Shown one piece after another: positions 23,057-34,090 of a DNA stretch of 64,000 nt (position 1 is its first letter; each line of letters opens with the position of its first letter). Origin of the DNA: Anadara kagoshimensis (lineage: Eukaryota > Mollusca > Bivalvia > Arcoida > Arcidae); NCBI GenBank assembly GCA_021292105.1, contig CM037874.1, positions 32,290,185 through 32,354,184 of the forward strand, written 5' to 3'. The notes beneath the pieces are model-generated. The model worked only from the letters and a program-made list of their open reading frames with translations, did not search any database and was not told the origin of the DNA. The position numbers and the translations under genes were made by a program.

Positions 23057-23340
23057 ACCCCGACCGGGTCTGATCAAACCAAGACTTGAAAGTAGGATGT
23101 GACGGTTTCTTCGCCAAGCACTCGGCATTACGAAATGAAAGTCACGGTGCTTTCGGATGGGAACTTGAAATAAACGAGGTTTCGTGTCGCGGAAGGCGTG
23201 ACACGATGAAAACACTGCTTTATAATGCTATCAACGCAACGCATAGGCTAAACTTTTTCACCTTCCACTATATCTGGCGACATCTCGATATAAGTGAAAT
23301 AATCTTGACTGGGACGTTAAACACAATTAATCAATTCACC
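23057..23340 (+). mobile_element. 5'-truncated SINE of the 21363 family
   Basis: It begins CCCCGACCGGGTCTGATC, just after the B box, then shares TCGCCAAGCACTCGGCATTA, TTTCGGATGGGAACTTGAAA and the tail GGCGACATCTCGATATAA, CTTGACTGGGACGTTAAAC. The open frame across it is an artefact. Confidence 0.8.
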
Positions 23341-23493
23341 TCAAACTTGAAACATTTGAAAAAACGACTGTTGAATTCCTTTGGCATACTTAGTTTTATG
23401 TCATAGATCAACAGTGTCTACTGCAGGGTCTGGATTTACTGTGTTTTATTTAAGAGGTCATTTTCTCTGTTAAACGCCCTTGAACTATAACGT

Positions 23494-25624
23494 TGTGTTT
23501 CAGAGAGCAACTTCGTCTAATGATTTCCTTGACCTACTCTCTTTTGTGTCAGAGAGAACCTCGTCTAATGATTTCCTTGACCTACTCTCTTTTGTGTCAG
23601 AGAGCAACCTCGTCTAATGATTTCCTTGACCTACTCTCTTTTGTGTCAGAGAGCAACCTCGTCTAATGATCCTTGACCTACTCTCTTTTGTGTCAGAGAG
23701 AACCTCGTCTAATGATTTCCTTGACCTACTCTCTTTTGTGTCAGAGAGAACCTCGTCTATGATTTCCTTGACCTACTCTCTTTTGTGTCAGAGAGCAACC
23801 TCGTCTAATGATTCCTTGACCTACTCTCTTTTGTGTCAGAGAGCAACCTCGTCTAATGATTTCCTTGACCTACTCTCTTTTGTGTCAGAGAGCAACCTCG
23901 TCTAATGATTCCTTGACCTACTCTTTTGTGTCAGAGAGCAACCTCGTCTAATGATGTCCTGACCTACTTTCTTTGTGTCAGAGAGCAACCTCGTCTAATG
24001 ATGTCCTTGACCTACTCTCTTTTGTGTCAGAGAGCAACCTCGTCTAATGATTCCTTGACCTACTCTCTTTTGTGTCAGAGAGCAACCTCGTCTAATGATT
24101 TCCTTGACCTACTCTCTTTTGTGTCAGAGAGCAACCTCGTCTAATGATTTCTTGACTACTCTTTGTTCAGAGAGCAACCTCGTCTATAGATTTCCTTGAC
24201 CTACTATCTTTTGTGTCAGAGACAACCTCGTCTAATGATTTCCTTGACCTACTTTCTTTTGTGTCAGAGAACAACCTCGTCTAATGATGTCCTTGACCTA
24301 CTTCTTTTGTGTCAGAGACAACCTCGTCTAATGATTTCCTTGACCTACTCTCTTTTGTGTCAGAGAGCAACCTCGTCTAATGATTTCCTTGACCTACTCT
24401 CTTTTGTGTCAGAGAGCAACCTCGTCTAATGATTTCTTGACTACTTCTTTTGTTCAGAGAGCAACCTCGTCTATAGATTTCCTTGACCTACTATCTTTTG
24501 TGTCAGAGACAACCTCGTCTAATGATTTCCTTGACCTACTTCTTTTGTGTCAGAGAACAACCTCGTCTAATGATTTCCTTGACCTACTCTCTTTTGTGTC
24601 AGAGACAACCTCGTCTAATGATCCTTGACCTACTCTCTTTTGTGTCAGAGAACAACCTCGTCTAATGATGCCCTTGACCTACTCTTTTGTGTCAGAGAGC
24701 AACCTCGTCTAATGATGCCTTGACCTACTCTCTTTTGTGTCAGAGAACAACCTCGTCTAATGATGCCCTTGACCTACTTTCTTTGTGTCAGAGAGCAACC
24801 TCGTCTAATGATGTCCTTGACCTACTTTCTTTTGTGTCAGAGAGCAACCTCGTCTAATGATGTCCTTGACCTACTTTCTTTTGTGTCAGAGAGCAACCTC
24901 GTCTAATGATGTCCTTGACCTACTTTCTTTTGTGTCAGAGAGCAACCTCGTCTAATGATGTCCTTGACCTACTTTCTTTTGTGTCAGAGAGCAACCTCGT
25001 CTAATGATGCCCTTGACCTACTCTCTTTTGTGTCAGAGAGCAACCTCGTCTAATGATGTCCTTGACCTACTTTCTTTTGTGTCAGAGAACAACCTCGTCT
25101 AATGATTTCCTTGACCTACTCTCTTTTGTGTCAGAGAGCAACCTCGTCTAATGATGTCCTTGACCTACTTTCTTTTGTGTCAGAGAACAACCTCGTCTAA
25201 TGATGTCCTTGACCTACTCTCTTTTGTGTCAGAGAGCAACCTCGTCTAATGATTTCCTTGACCTACTCTCTTTTGTGTCAGAGAGCAACCTCGTCTAATG
25301 ATTTCCTTGACCTACTCTCTTTTGTGTCAGAGAGCAACCTCGTCTAATGATGTTTCTTGACTACTTTCTTTTGTTTCAGAGAGCAACCTCGTCTATAGAT
25401 TTCCTTGACCTACTATCTTTTGTGTCAGAGAACAACCTCGTCTAATGATTTCCTTGACCTACTCTCTTTTGTGTCAGAGAACAACCTCGTCTAATGATTT
25501 CCTTGACCTACTCTCTTTTGTGTCAGAGAGCAACCTCGTCTAATGATGCCCTTGACCTACTCTCTTTTGTGTCAGAGAACAACCTCGTCTAATGATGCCC
25601 TTGACCTACTTTCTTTTGTTTCAG
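23494..25624 (+). repeat. 49-bp minisatellite of about 43 splice-acceptor copies, CYP-B intron 4
   Basis: The unit reads CTCGTCTAATGATTTCCTTG, ACCTACTCTCTTTTGTGTCAG, then AGAGCAAC, with a 46-50 bp period over 2.1 kb. The last unit runs without a break into exon 5, whose real acceptor is CTTTTGTTTCAG followed by AGAGCAACCTT. Each unit therefore copies the pyrimidine tract, the CAG and about 9 exon bases. The first unit (near 23494) carries GTGTTTCAG like the last, so it looks like the ancestral boundary sequence. Any upstream acceptor, if used, would add KSNLV and then an in-frame TAA. Runs of open frame across the array are repeat artefacts. Confidence 0.93.
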
Positions 25625-25891
25625 AGAGCAACCTTTTCAGAGTTATTTTTGAGTTGTTTGGCGCTGGAACAGAGACTACAGCTACTACACTCGAATGGGC
25701 CATTTTATATATGATCCAATACCCAGAAATACAGTAAAAATGTCAAAAAGAGATAATGAATGTAAGAAGGGTTTTATTTTATCAATATATTACCTAAAAC
25801 TTTTTAAAAAAGTTTCCGAACTTTGCTCAAATTTAAAAGAATATTAATGACCCCTGAGCTATTTAAAAGTGCACCAATTTTGCTTTAAATA

Positions 25892-26190
25892 AAAAAACAA
25901 ACATACCATAAATCGATATCCACAATTAATCCCAAAGCAAAGGACAAAAATGTGAAAACTGGCAAAAAATTAGAGTATTGCCTAAAGTGGATTTGGTAAA
26001 ATATTTTTTGGTTTTATTTTTCTCATTTAACAATGTTTGGTGAGAATCTTGTTCTGATGGGGTTTAGTCCAAGACTGCCTAGTGCTGCGGCAAAATTAAA
26101 ATTAAAACTTGTGATCTACCACCAGAGAAGTAAGGCCGGTTGATCCGGAAAGAGGGTAAGTCCATCCTGTTTAGGTAGTTACACCCGCCA
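25892..26190 (-). repeat. RepA copy, reverse, interrupted, CYP-B intron 5
   Basis: AACAAACATACCATAAATCG and ATCCCAAAGCAAAGGAC open the copy. ACCACCAGAGAAGTAAGGCC, GGGTAAGTCCATCCTGTTTA and GTAGTTACACCCGCCA close it. About 120 bp of unrelated sequence separates the two parts. Confidence 0.6.
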
Positions 26191-28192
26191 ATGAGATTAA
26201 AAGGCAATTAAACTATGGCACGTATCCAATATTATAGAACTAAATGTCCCCATATTTCCTAAAGAGTTATCAATCTAGAAACCAGTTTTCAACAATGTTT
26301 TGACTGTAACTCATGTTAAAGCCGTGTGTATTGGTCTAATTTTTAACCATATGAATAAATCGACAGAAAAGAGTAAAATACATAGAAAGATGTAAAATGT
26401 TAAATCAATGTTTCATTTTCAAACTAATTTTATACATACGCTTAGCTGCACCAAATATTTAGAGACCACTTACTTTCGAAACAACGGATTTTAAGGTACA
26501 AGTTTGGTATTTTTTTTTTTTATATGTTTTTATTATTTATAAATGCAATTTTATAAGTGAAAAACTGGATTTTGGCTGACTAGAGGAACAATTCCAATCA
26601 AACAGGATGAACGATGTTTTGCATTTTGTTGAACATCTTGCTAAGCGCATTTTCAGAAATTTTCTTTCTTTTTTATTTGTTATGTTAATAACATTAATCA
26701 TTTCTCAACTTCATGAAACCAAATAGTATGCTTAAAGTAAATGTCATTGCGTTGTTATCACTTAGTTCGTTCTAGCTTGTAACTAATTTGATAAGCATCT
26801 TTTTTAGGTTATTGGTGATGGTAGAATGGTGGCACTGGCAGACAGGAAAGAACTCCATTACGTAAATGCTACTTTATGTGAAGTACAAAGAATAGCATCC
26901 ATAGGTATATATGTTTTATCTTAAAAGTACTTTTAACCTTTAGTTAAAAAAAAATAATAATAAAAAAAAATAAAAAAATCAGAATTACGTTAACGTCACT
27001 GTCAGTTACTCCAAATAACATTTACCATTTTTAAAATGTTATCATAAAATACATTAAAATTGTCATGTACTATTTTTTGTATGCTCTTTATGATTAACTA
27101 AAAATGGTATATGTCAGCATTTGAGGTAGTTGTTTGTACTCCAAAATGCCGATTAGCGCAGTTTACATGACGAGGCTTACAAGATAAGTCTTTGTAAAAA
27201 AGCTATTTTACAACTAAAATATAAACAGAAATGGGTTACACTCAGTTATTTGTCTCTAAAATATTTATTGCTGAAAATATTTTATTTTTTCTTAATAAAA
27301 TATATTATAATCAACCGGCCTTATATGCACTTTAGGCTTCCATAATGTACAGTTTGCTATAATCCAGCTTTACTGAAAATGTTTTTCACAATTTCTGCAA
27401 TGATGGAAAATTAACAAAGTGTTTACTCCGCCTTTTTTCCCATGTAAGGCATAATGATAGTTCATAACCTTTTTTCATCATATAACCAGTTCAGTTTATT
27501 ATGCAAGGAAGACTTATCAATCATGTGCTCTGCCCTGTATTAAGGCAAAACCAAATCAAGTTCTGTTTAATGTTGTTTTACCATAATGCATTCTAAAGGA
27601 ATTTCCGCTATGATTCAGATAGGAAAATGCTTATATGAGTGAGAGAAGTTAGGAATGTATCTGAAATTCATTTTTTTAATTATATATATTGAGATGTATT
27701 ATATATGTACAATTCAAACCTAATATTGGTACTACCTTTTTACCCGTAGCTTATTTGAGCAATGGATTAAAAAAAATAGTGATATGCTTATGCTTTTGTA
27801 AACAGTTAAAAATAAACATGTATAAATTGCATTCACTTCAAAGCAAGTCATTTTGCAATATACTTGACAATATTTGGATATATGTTACTCTCTCCATAAC
27901 CTTATACACAGGTGTTTATTTTCTTTTGGCCTCATTTTGGTGTCATCAAGCTGTTGTCCAGTCTATAAGTCAATCACCTGTTACACCTTTTAAACTTTGA
28001 ATGAAACTCATAGTAAAAAGGGTTGGGTTTGTCATAATAAGTGGAGTCAAAAACTTAGATTTTTTCAGCTTGAACATTTTTGACAAAAATTTACACTATA
28101 CAGAGGCAAAGTTTCAAGCGATAAAAAACTCGAACCATTATGATACATTAGGCCGAGTCTTGTTATATATGTCGTGTAGAAGTTGCGATTTT

Positions 28193-28301
28193 GTACAGGT
28201 TATAACCTGTACAATTATTTTGTACATGTTATAACTTGTATGGTCGCATCATACAGGTTATAACCTGTACAAAAATGGCCCATACAGGTTATAACTTGTA
28301 C
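28193..28301. promoter_or_regulatory. Four palindromic iterons in the left Ginger TIR
   Basis: Near-identical 20-bp palindromes of the form GTACAGGTTATAACCTGTAC start at 28193, 28222, 28251 and 28282 (29-31 bp spacing, about three helical turns). The right TIR has the mirror set within 31040-31157. They are plausible transposase binding sites; this role is inferred from position and symmetry. Confidence 0.7.
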
Positions 28302-28469
28302 AGAATTTGGCTAAAAATTGGTTTCAACTTGTACAAAAATTAGTAATCAAATATATAACTTTAATGTACCAAACGATTCAAGATAACATGTTAACACAAA
28401 CTTCAGCAGTAAATAAATTATTCACAAATAGAAAATTAATGTTCCTAGTGTACCATAAGTGTACCTTTA

Positions 28470-30504
28470 TTATTTGTTACTGCAGGTAACTGAATTATGA
28501 CATTTTGAATTGCACAAAACTTTGGATTTTCTGCATTTACACCGTGCTGATTTGCAATTTCCCTTTTTGCAGTTACAAAAGAAATACCCTTGCCCCCCAC
28601 TTAACGAAACCTTACTAACAATTTCCCTGAGACTCATTTCAGTATCTGGCACATCTTGCAAACTCAAAGTTGTGCTTTCTGTACACTCTACCTGGTTTCT
28701 ACTCATGAAACCTTTAACTTTTCCTACATTTGTTCCTACTTTATACCCCCCATTATCATTAATAGCAACTATTATGCCTTTAATATTTCTCTCGTCTGCT
28801 GGACCTCTATCAACTGAAGGTATTGGAATTATAACATTATCACCAACTTCAAGTAAACTTAATTTTGTTTTTGTCACTTTTGTGAATAATTCGGCTTGTG
28901 TTTGCTGGCCCGACAATGCCCTTTTACGTGCACGCACTATATTAGTATGTGTAGCCGATATTTCGGGCACAAGTACCGTATTATCTAGTTCAGTTGCCGT
29001 GGCCGTATTGGAATTTGCATTTGTCTCATTGTTGCTGTCTGTTGATTCTGTTTCCATCTCTAAATGTGTGTCATTTATAGTCATGCTTGTTGTTTCTGTC
29101 TCAATGTCTGTCTCAGTTATAGAACTTGTTCCAGAATGTGCGGCATTTGTTGTCATTAATGTTTCAGTCTGTATATTTGTAATTATATCTGTGTTTACTG
29201 CCAGAGCTATCTCTATCATTTCACCCGACCCTACTTCATTCAAATTATTGTTATTGTTAGATAAATTATCAACGTTTACTGTGTCGGCTTCTACATTTAT
29301 GTCATTATTTACGTCGGAATGAATGTTTTCGTCTTCCTCTGTTGATTCGACATCAGTATCTGTACTTTCAGCTTGTTGTAAGCCATCGACCATATGCTGA
29401 AGATCCTCCTCCGTCTCCAAACCCGACAATAACTCCTTTGGGATGTTAGAACTTGAGAGTCCTACCTTAGGGTCCGCACCAAAAAGCGCATTATACGGAG
29501 ACTGTCCAATGACACGGTGGAATGAACGATTTTTTTGAAATTGGACAAACCGTAGTCCTTCAGACCATTGGTTTATGTTGTTTTCATGCATCCAAGTAGC
29601 AAGCATTTCTTTCACATCCGCATTTGCTCTTTCTACTGAGCCTTGACTTTGTGGGTGTCGTGGTCTACCATGGACTATAACTAAATCAGGCCACATGGAT
29701 TTGAGTTCACTTATGATATTGGCGGTAAATTCGCGCCCATTATCACTTTGTAATATCTTAGGTGCTCCTATTAAGAGAAAAACATCTAAAAGGTTATATG
29801 CAACTTCAGCAGCAGTTTTTGTTTTTAAAGGACGCAAGATGCTGAATTTGGTTAAATGGTCCTGGTAATGAAAAACCCACTTATAATCTTTATCAGATGC
29901 GGACTGATATTCTATGAGGTCTACTTGTCCTCTGGAGTTAAAATCAGAAGAGGTAACAGGTTTTATTACTAACTTGGACAGTTCAGAGCGTTTTTTCTTA
30001 AGTGCACAGTGGTTACACATTTTGAGAAACACTTTAAGAATTTCACGACTAATGTTGGCATAATGCTTCTTTAATTCATTGTAAGTTTTGTGCAGTCCTC
30101 CATGGCCAACAGCGGTGTGACACTGCTTTATTACTGAATACATTTCCTCTATTGGCAATAGGTAGAGTATCTGGTCATCTGTAAATAGAAACAATAAGAT
30201 TCTGTGTGAACCAGTCGATACTACCGTATATCATCTTAATGCCGAGAGCCAGGTGAGGAATCAGTATTCTCAAATTTTAAAGTTTTATGTATGACCCGGC
30301 CAGAGATCGAACCCACGACCTTCCGCTCTCGAGGTGGACGCTCTACCACTTCACCACCGAGGCAGTTGCCATCAATATAAGTTCTACATACAGTCAAATG
30401 TTGTGACCATGCACATTCCTAAAATTCCTGTTTAATCCCTACTTATTATATGAATGATCTCTATTATGTTTCTAATTACTTTCATCCTATTTAATATGCA
30501 GCAA

Positions 30505-30603
<99 letters not shown>

Positions 30604-30850
30604 TTGACTTACCTTCAGTTGTTTTCTTTTTAATTAGCTTTTCAACAGAGCCAACTTTTACTATGTCATACTGTTTTAACAAAGTTCTTTCTTTCCCCGT
30701 TAGTTTGGAATTATCTTTTGCATTTTTGACACTTTCTATCAAATTTTCCAGTTTATCCTTTGTGAACAGCGTGTTATTTGATGAAGTATTTTTCACAGAC
30801 ATTTTCAAAATTTCCTCAAAAAACTTGTCTTCGTAGTCAACCATTTTCAT
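28470..30850 (-). CDS. Ginger/KRBA2-like DDE integrase-transposase, two exons
   Basis: This would catalyse cut-and-paste movement of the surrounding element in the nucleus. Exon 1 is 30850-30613 and exon 2 is 30178-28470, joined by GTAAGT...ACAG in phase 1 into 648 aa. Translation may start at the first or third codon (MKM). Domains in order: a helical N-terminal region (1-80) ending KVGSVEKLI, as in KRBA2 proteins; an HHCC zinc-binding motif (H100, H105, C134, C137); an integrase core with D166 (VDLIEY), D225 (QSDNGREF) and E262 (QGSVERANAD), spaced D-x58-D-x36-E; an acidic Ser/Thr/Asn-rich linker (about 330-500); and a C-terminal Cys-rich CXC-like cluster (NCKKGNCKSARCKC). No frameshift or internal stop is seen. 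It lacks reverse transcriptase, gag and LTRs, so it is not a Gypsy remnant. Confidence 0.88.
30230..30368 (-). mobile_element. tRNA-derived SINE within the Ginger intron
   Basis: On the - strand GCCTCGGTGGTGAAGTGGTAG (A box) and GTCGTGGGTTCGATCTCTGG (B box) form a clear tRNA-like head, followed by GCCGGGTCATAC and an AT-rich body ending near GACTGGTTCACAC. Its head differs from the 21363 family. It lies between the two transposase exons, so it is either a nested insertion or part of the master element. Confidence 0.65.
30507..30602. repeat. (GT)n(GA)n compound microsatellite in the Ginger intron
   Basis: About 28 bp of GT is followed by about 68 bp of GA. It ends 10 bp from the transposase exon 1 donor, so it extends the - strand frame as a serine-leucine and histidine-threonine run that is not real protein. 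Confidence 0.95.
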
Positions 30851-31690
30851 TAAGTCTGTCTTATATCACACCATACATCAGTAATTCAAGAACCCCAACT
30901 CACTGTAGTTGAGTAACAACTCAGCATGTATTACAGTGGTATTATAATGTTGAACAATACTCATTAAGTGATGTTACAGGTGACTTACAAAGACCATTTA
31001 TATTCTGAGATTTTGTACAAGTTGAAACCAATTTTTAGCCAAATTCTGTACAAGTTATAACCTGTATGGGCCATTTTTGTACAGGTTATAACTTGTATGA
31101 TGCGACCATACAAGTTATAACATGTACAAAATAATTGTACATGTTATTACCTGTACAAAATCGCAACTTGTACACGACATATACACAGCAAAATTTCTGT
31201 TTCTCATCTTCAATCGGTTTTTGAGAAAAATCCATAAAACGGAGTGTAATCCATTTCTGATTATATTTTAGTACGTTTTATTGAATAAAAGATCGATGCT
31301 TAAAGCTCTCTCTTTACAAGCCTTACAGTAGAACGAAAGACTATAGGGGACATTGAATCAATAAAAACAATCTGAAATGGCAAGCTAGTTATCTGCCATG
31401 GTAGATTACAAATTCGCCATGGGAGATTACTTCTATTTATACAATGTCCTATACGCTTCCTTGTCGAATTAAGAATCGAATCTGTCATGGCAAATTACTA
31501 ACTCGCCATTGCAGATTAGTTTTATTTACACAATGTCCCCTATACGCTTTTGTATATTAGACTTTAGAAAACGGTTTTATTAATTTGACTTCAATAAATG
31601 TTTTAACTACTTTCCATTACAAAGAAAAATATCTTCCGATTATAAATGATAACAATTGGTTACAGCTAAAACGGATATCTATGATATATT

Positions 31691-31946
31691 TATATAGGCA
31701 AACAACTTTGACCTGTCCGTTTGACCTTTCATTAGGAATATTCATATAGGAGGGTCCAACCAATAAATGGGTAGCGTTAAGATCCAAGTTAATACATACA
31801 CAGAGCACAGGTGTACTCTAAGCGGTGAGTATATCTCATGATGTATACAAAATAAACACCTGTGCTCCCTATACATAGATGTATTTGGTCCGTGATAAAT
31901 ATTTAAATGAAAGGTCAAGCGGACAGGTCAAAGTTGTTTACCTATA
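31691..31946. mobile_element. MITE-1 element, CYP-B intron 6
   Basis: The termini TATAGGCAAACAACTTTGAC and AGGTCAAGCGGACAGGTC, AAAGTTGTTTACCTATA are inverted repeats. The internal block AATAAATGGGTAGCGTTAAG is shared with the 49910 copy, and inverted with 16533. Confidence 0.8.
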
Positions 31947-31969
31947 CGTACATGCTTTGTTGATACAAC

Positions 31970-32445
31970 TAACTTTATAATGTCAAAACCAAGTATTAAG
32001 CTACAAATAGTTTTATTTCGCTATTGGTAATTTTAAAAAAATACAGGTTTTCAGCTTCATATAACATTCGCTAGCCAAGTACAAATATGCGTTTTCTCAT
32101 GCCACAATTGAATTATGATAAAGCGTTCGACTGGGGTTTAAATAACTATGTTCGGAAATCTGCCCATGCGACGTTTAGCGGTAAAAGGGAAGTAACTTGT
32201 TTATTGCGGAAGTCTATAGTTACGGTAAACAAACATGGCAACAACGTACGCAAGCCACAATGAATACGAAATCTCAGTAAATAAGACCAATGCAAACCAA
32301 TAACGCTTTGAACTCTGACAAAAACGTTATATAGATTTTTAGAAGGTAATATGGTCCCGTATATCCTTTAAATGGCCAATGTATCATTTGCCTTTAGTTC
32401 AGGGTATATAAATCATTGACACTGTATATATGAGGCCATGACACC
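31970..32445 (+). repeat. Direct duplication left of CYP-B exon 7 (partner 33665-34090)
   Basis: This block of about 450 bp contains AAGCTACAAATAGTTTTATT, AAGTAACTTGTTTATTGCGG and AACATGGCAACAACGTACGC. It recurs in the same orientation at 33665-34090, on the other side of exon 7. No coding signal. Confidence 0.8.
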
Positions 32446-32764
32446 TGCCGAAAATCTGTATAACTTGTATTGTTTTGCTAAATATATCTTTATTTGATCA
32501 TTGTCTATAAGCTACAATCATTTTTTGTATGGTTAGGTACAAATGTTAATAAGATTGGTAAATGGTTTTTAATCTATTAATTTTTTTATTTATTACACTT
32601 TTGAGCAAAATAATTGATTTTGAGATATTTGATGCTATAGCGATGCTATTTTTACTAGCTACGGCTAATTTGTAGTTGAAATTGTTAATGTTTTGTTGAA
32701 ATATTTCTATAAATTGAATTATAAGAAATGAAATTAATTTTTGGTTTTGCAATGAAGGTATGAA

Positions 32765-33170
32765 GTAATTGGTGAGTATGCACACCTTACATAATTAGCT
32801 ACACAAAATAGTGTGCAAAATGTCAAATTCTTTCATACTTACATTAACAAAAAGAAGAATTAATTTAATTTCGATAGTTTTTGCAATATGGTTACATATG
32901 TAATTGGTGAGTGTGCACACCTTGTATAATTAGCTACACGAAATAGTGTGCAAAATGTCAAATTCTTTCATACTTACATTAACAAAAAGAAGAATTAATT
33001 TAATTTCGATAGTTTTTGCAATATGGTTACATATGTAATTGGTGAGTATGCATACATTGTATAATTAGCTACACGAAATAGTGTGCAAACTGTCAAATTC
33101 TTTCATACTTACATAACAAAAAGAAAAATTAATTTAATTTCTATGGTCATTGCAATGTGGTTACATATGT
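32765..33170 (+). repeat. Three 135-bp tandem units abutting the CYP-B exon 7 acceptor
   Basis: Units start at 32765, 32900 and 33035 (GTAATTGGTGAGTATGCACAC). The last copy ends 19 bp before exon 7 (33189), so the pyrimidine-rich acceptor TTTTTTGTGTACCTAG lies just outside the array. Confidence 0.9.
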
Positions 33171-33664
33171 CGTTTTTTGTGTACCTAGCCCCACTAGGAG
33201 TACCACATATGGCAGCAGAGGACAGTGAAATAGCCGGATATTTTATACCTAAGAAAACAGTTATAATAGCTCACCAAGCAGCAGCACACATGGATCCTAA
33301 GATATGGAACCAACCGGATAAATTCAGACCTGAAAGGTTCCTGAATGAAAATAACAAATTGTGTAAATCAGAGAACTTGATTCCTTTCTCAACTGGTAAG
33401 TAAAACTATAAGTACAAATGAACAGTGTCGGAACAAAATTGTTGAAATCCCAATATTTGAAGATGTCGAAATGAGAAAAGGACAATTTTATAGTACCGAA
33501 TCCAACTAAGAAAATACTTAATATATACTGACTCAGAGATATCATAAAATGAATATTGAGACATTCATAAAATGAAAAAAATTCAAGAACCAAATTTAAT
33601 TGTACCAAATCTAAAATCTAACTAAGGCAAAACTAAACCTGCCTTAATGCAGTAGCGCTAGACG

Positions 33665-34090
33665 ACCAATTTAATAATGTCATAACCAAGTATATACTTA
33701 CATGCATTAAGCTACAAATAGTTTTATTTCACTATTGGTAATTTAAAAAAGTATATACATGCTTTCTCACGCCACAATTAAATTTTGGATAAAGCAATCG
33801 GTTTGGGCCGGGGTACATAAACAAACACATACGACATTTAGTGTTGAAAGGAAAGTAACTTGTTTATTGCGGAAGTCTAGTTACGGTAAACAAACATGGC
33901 AACAACGTACGCAAGCCACAATGAATACCAAATCTCAGTAAATAAGACCAATGCAAACTAATAACGCTTTGAACTGTGACAAAAACGTTATATAGATTTT
34001 TGGAAGGTTATACGATCTCGTTTATTCTTTCAAAGGTCAATGTATCCTTCGCCTCTAGTTCAGGGTATAGGTATATGAGACCATGTAGCG
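33665..34090 (+). repeat. Direct duplication right of CYP-B exon 7
   Basis: Copy of 31970-32445 with small indels. It lies between exon 7 and the Sat159 array. Confidence 0.8.

Larger units (their letters stand above)
28170..31179 (-). mobile_element. Complete Ginger-type (KRBA2-like) DDE DNA transposon, 3010 bp
   Basis: The element has terminal inverted repeats of about 169 bp (28170-28338 and 31011-31179) that differ at only four positions by eye. The ends are TGTCG...CGACA, matching the TGTNR...YNACA ends described for Ginger elements. It is flanked by a perfect 4-bp duplication TATA (28166-28169 and 31180-31183), the length typical of Ginger. Inside is one two-exon integrase-like gene on the - strand. 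A SINE and a GT/GA microsatellite occupy its intron. The element sits in CYP-B intron 6 in antisense orientation. High TIR identity and an open transposase point to a recent insertion. Confidence 0.9.

Noticed and set aside
23666-24665. Several overlapping 60-80 codon frames
   Set aside because: All are readings of the 49-bp splice-acceptor array, with the same peptide shuffled by indels.
28510-29322. 270-codon + strand open frame
   Set aside because: It is exactly antisense to the Ginger transposase, over its low-complexity linker and Cys-rich end, and encodes no known domain.
28470-30194. Possible Gypsy/LTR retrotransposon or endogenous retrovirus because of the integrase core
   Set aside because: No gag, protease, reverse transcriptase, LTR or primer binding site; instead long TIRs with TGTCG ends, a 4-bp TSD and a KRBA2-like N terminus identify a Ginger DNA transposon.
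31300-31520. Short repeated GCCATGG/ATTACT blocks beside the Ginger element, considered as a regulatory array
   Set aside because: Only two or three imperfect blocks (GCCATGGGAGATTACTT, ACAATGTCCTATACGC) are seen, with no other support; probably a local duplication.
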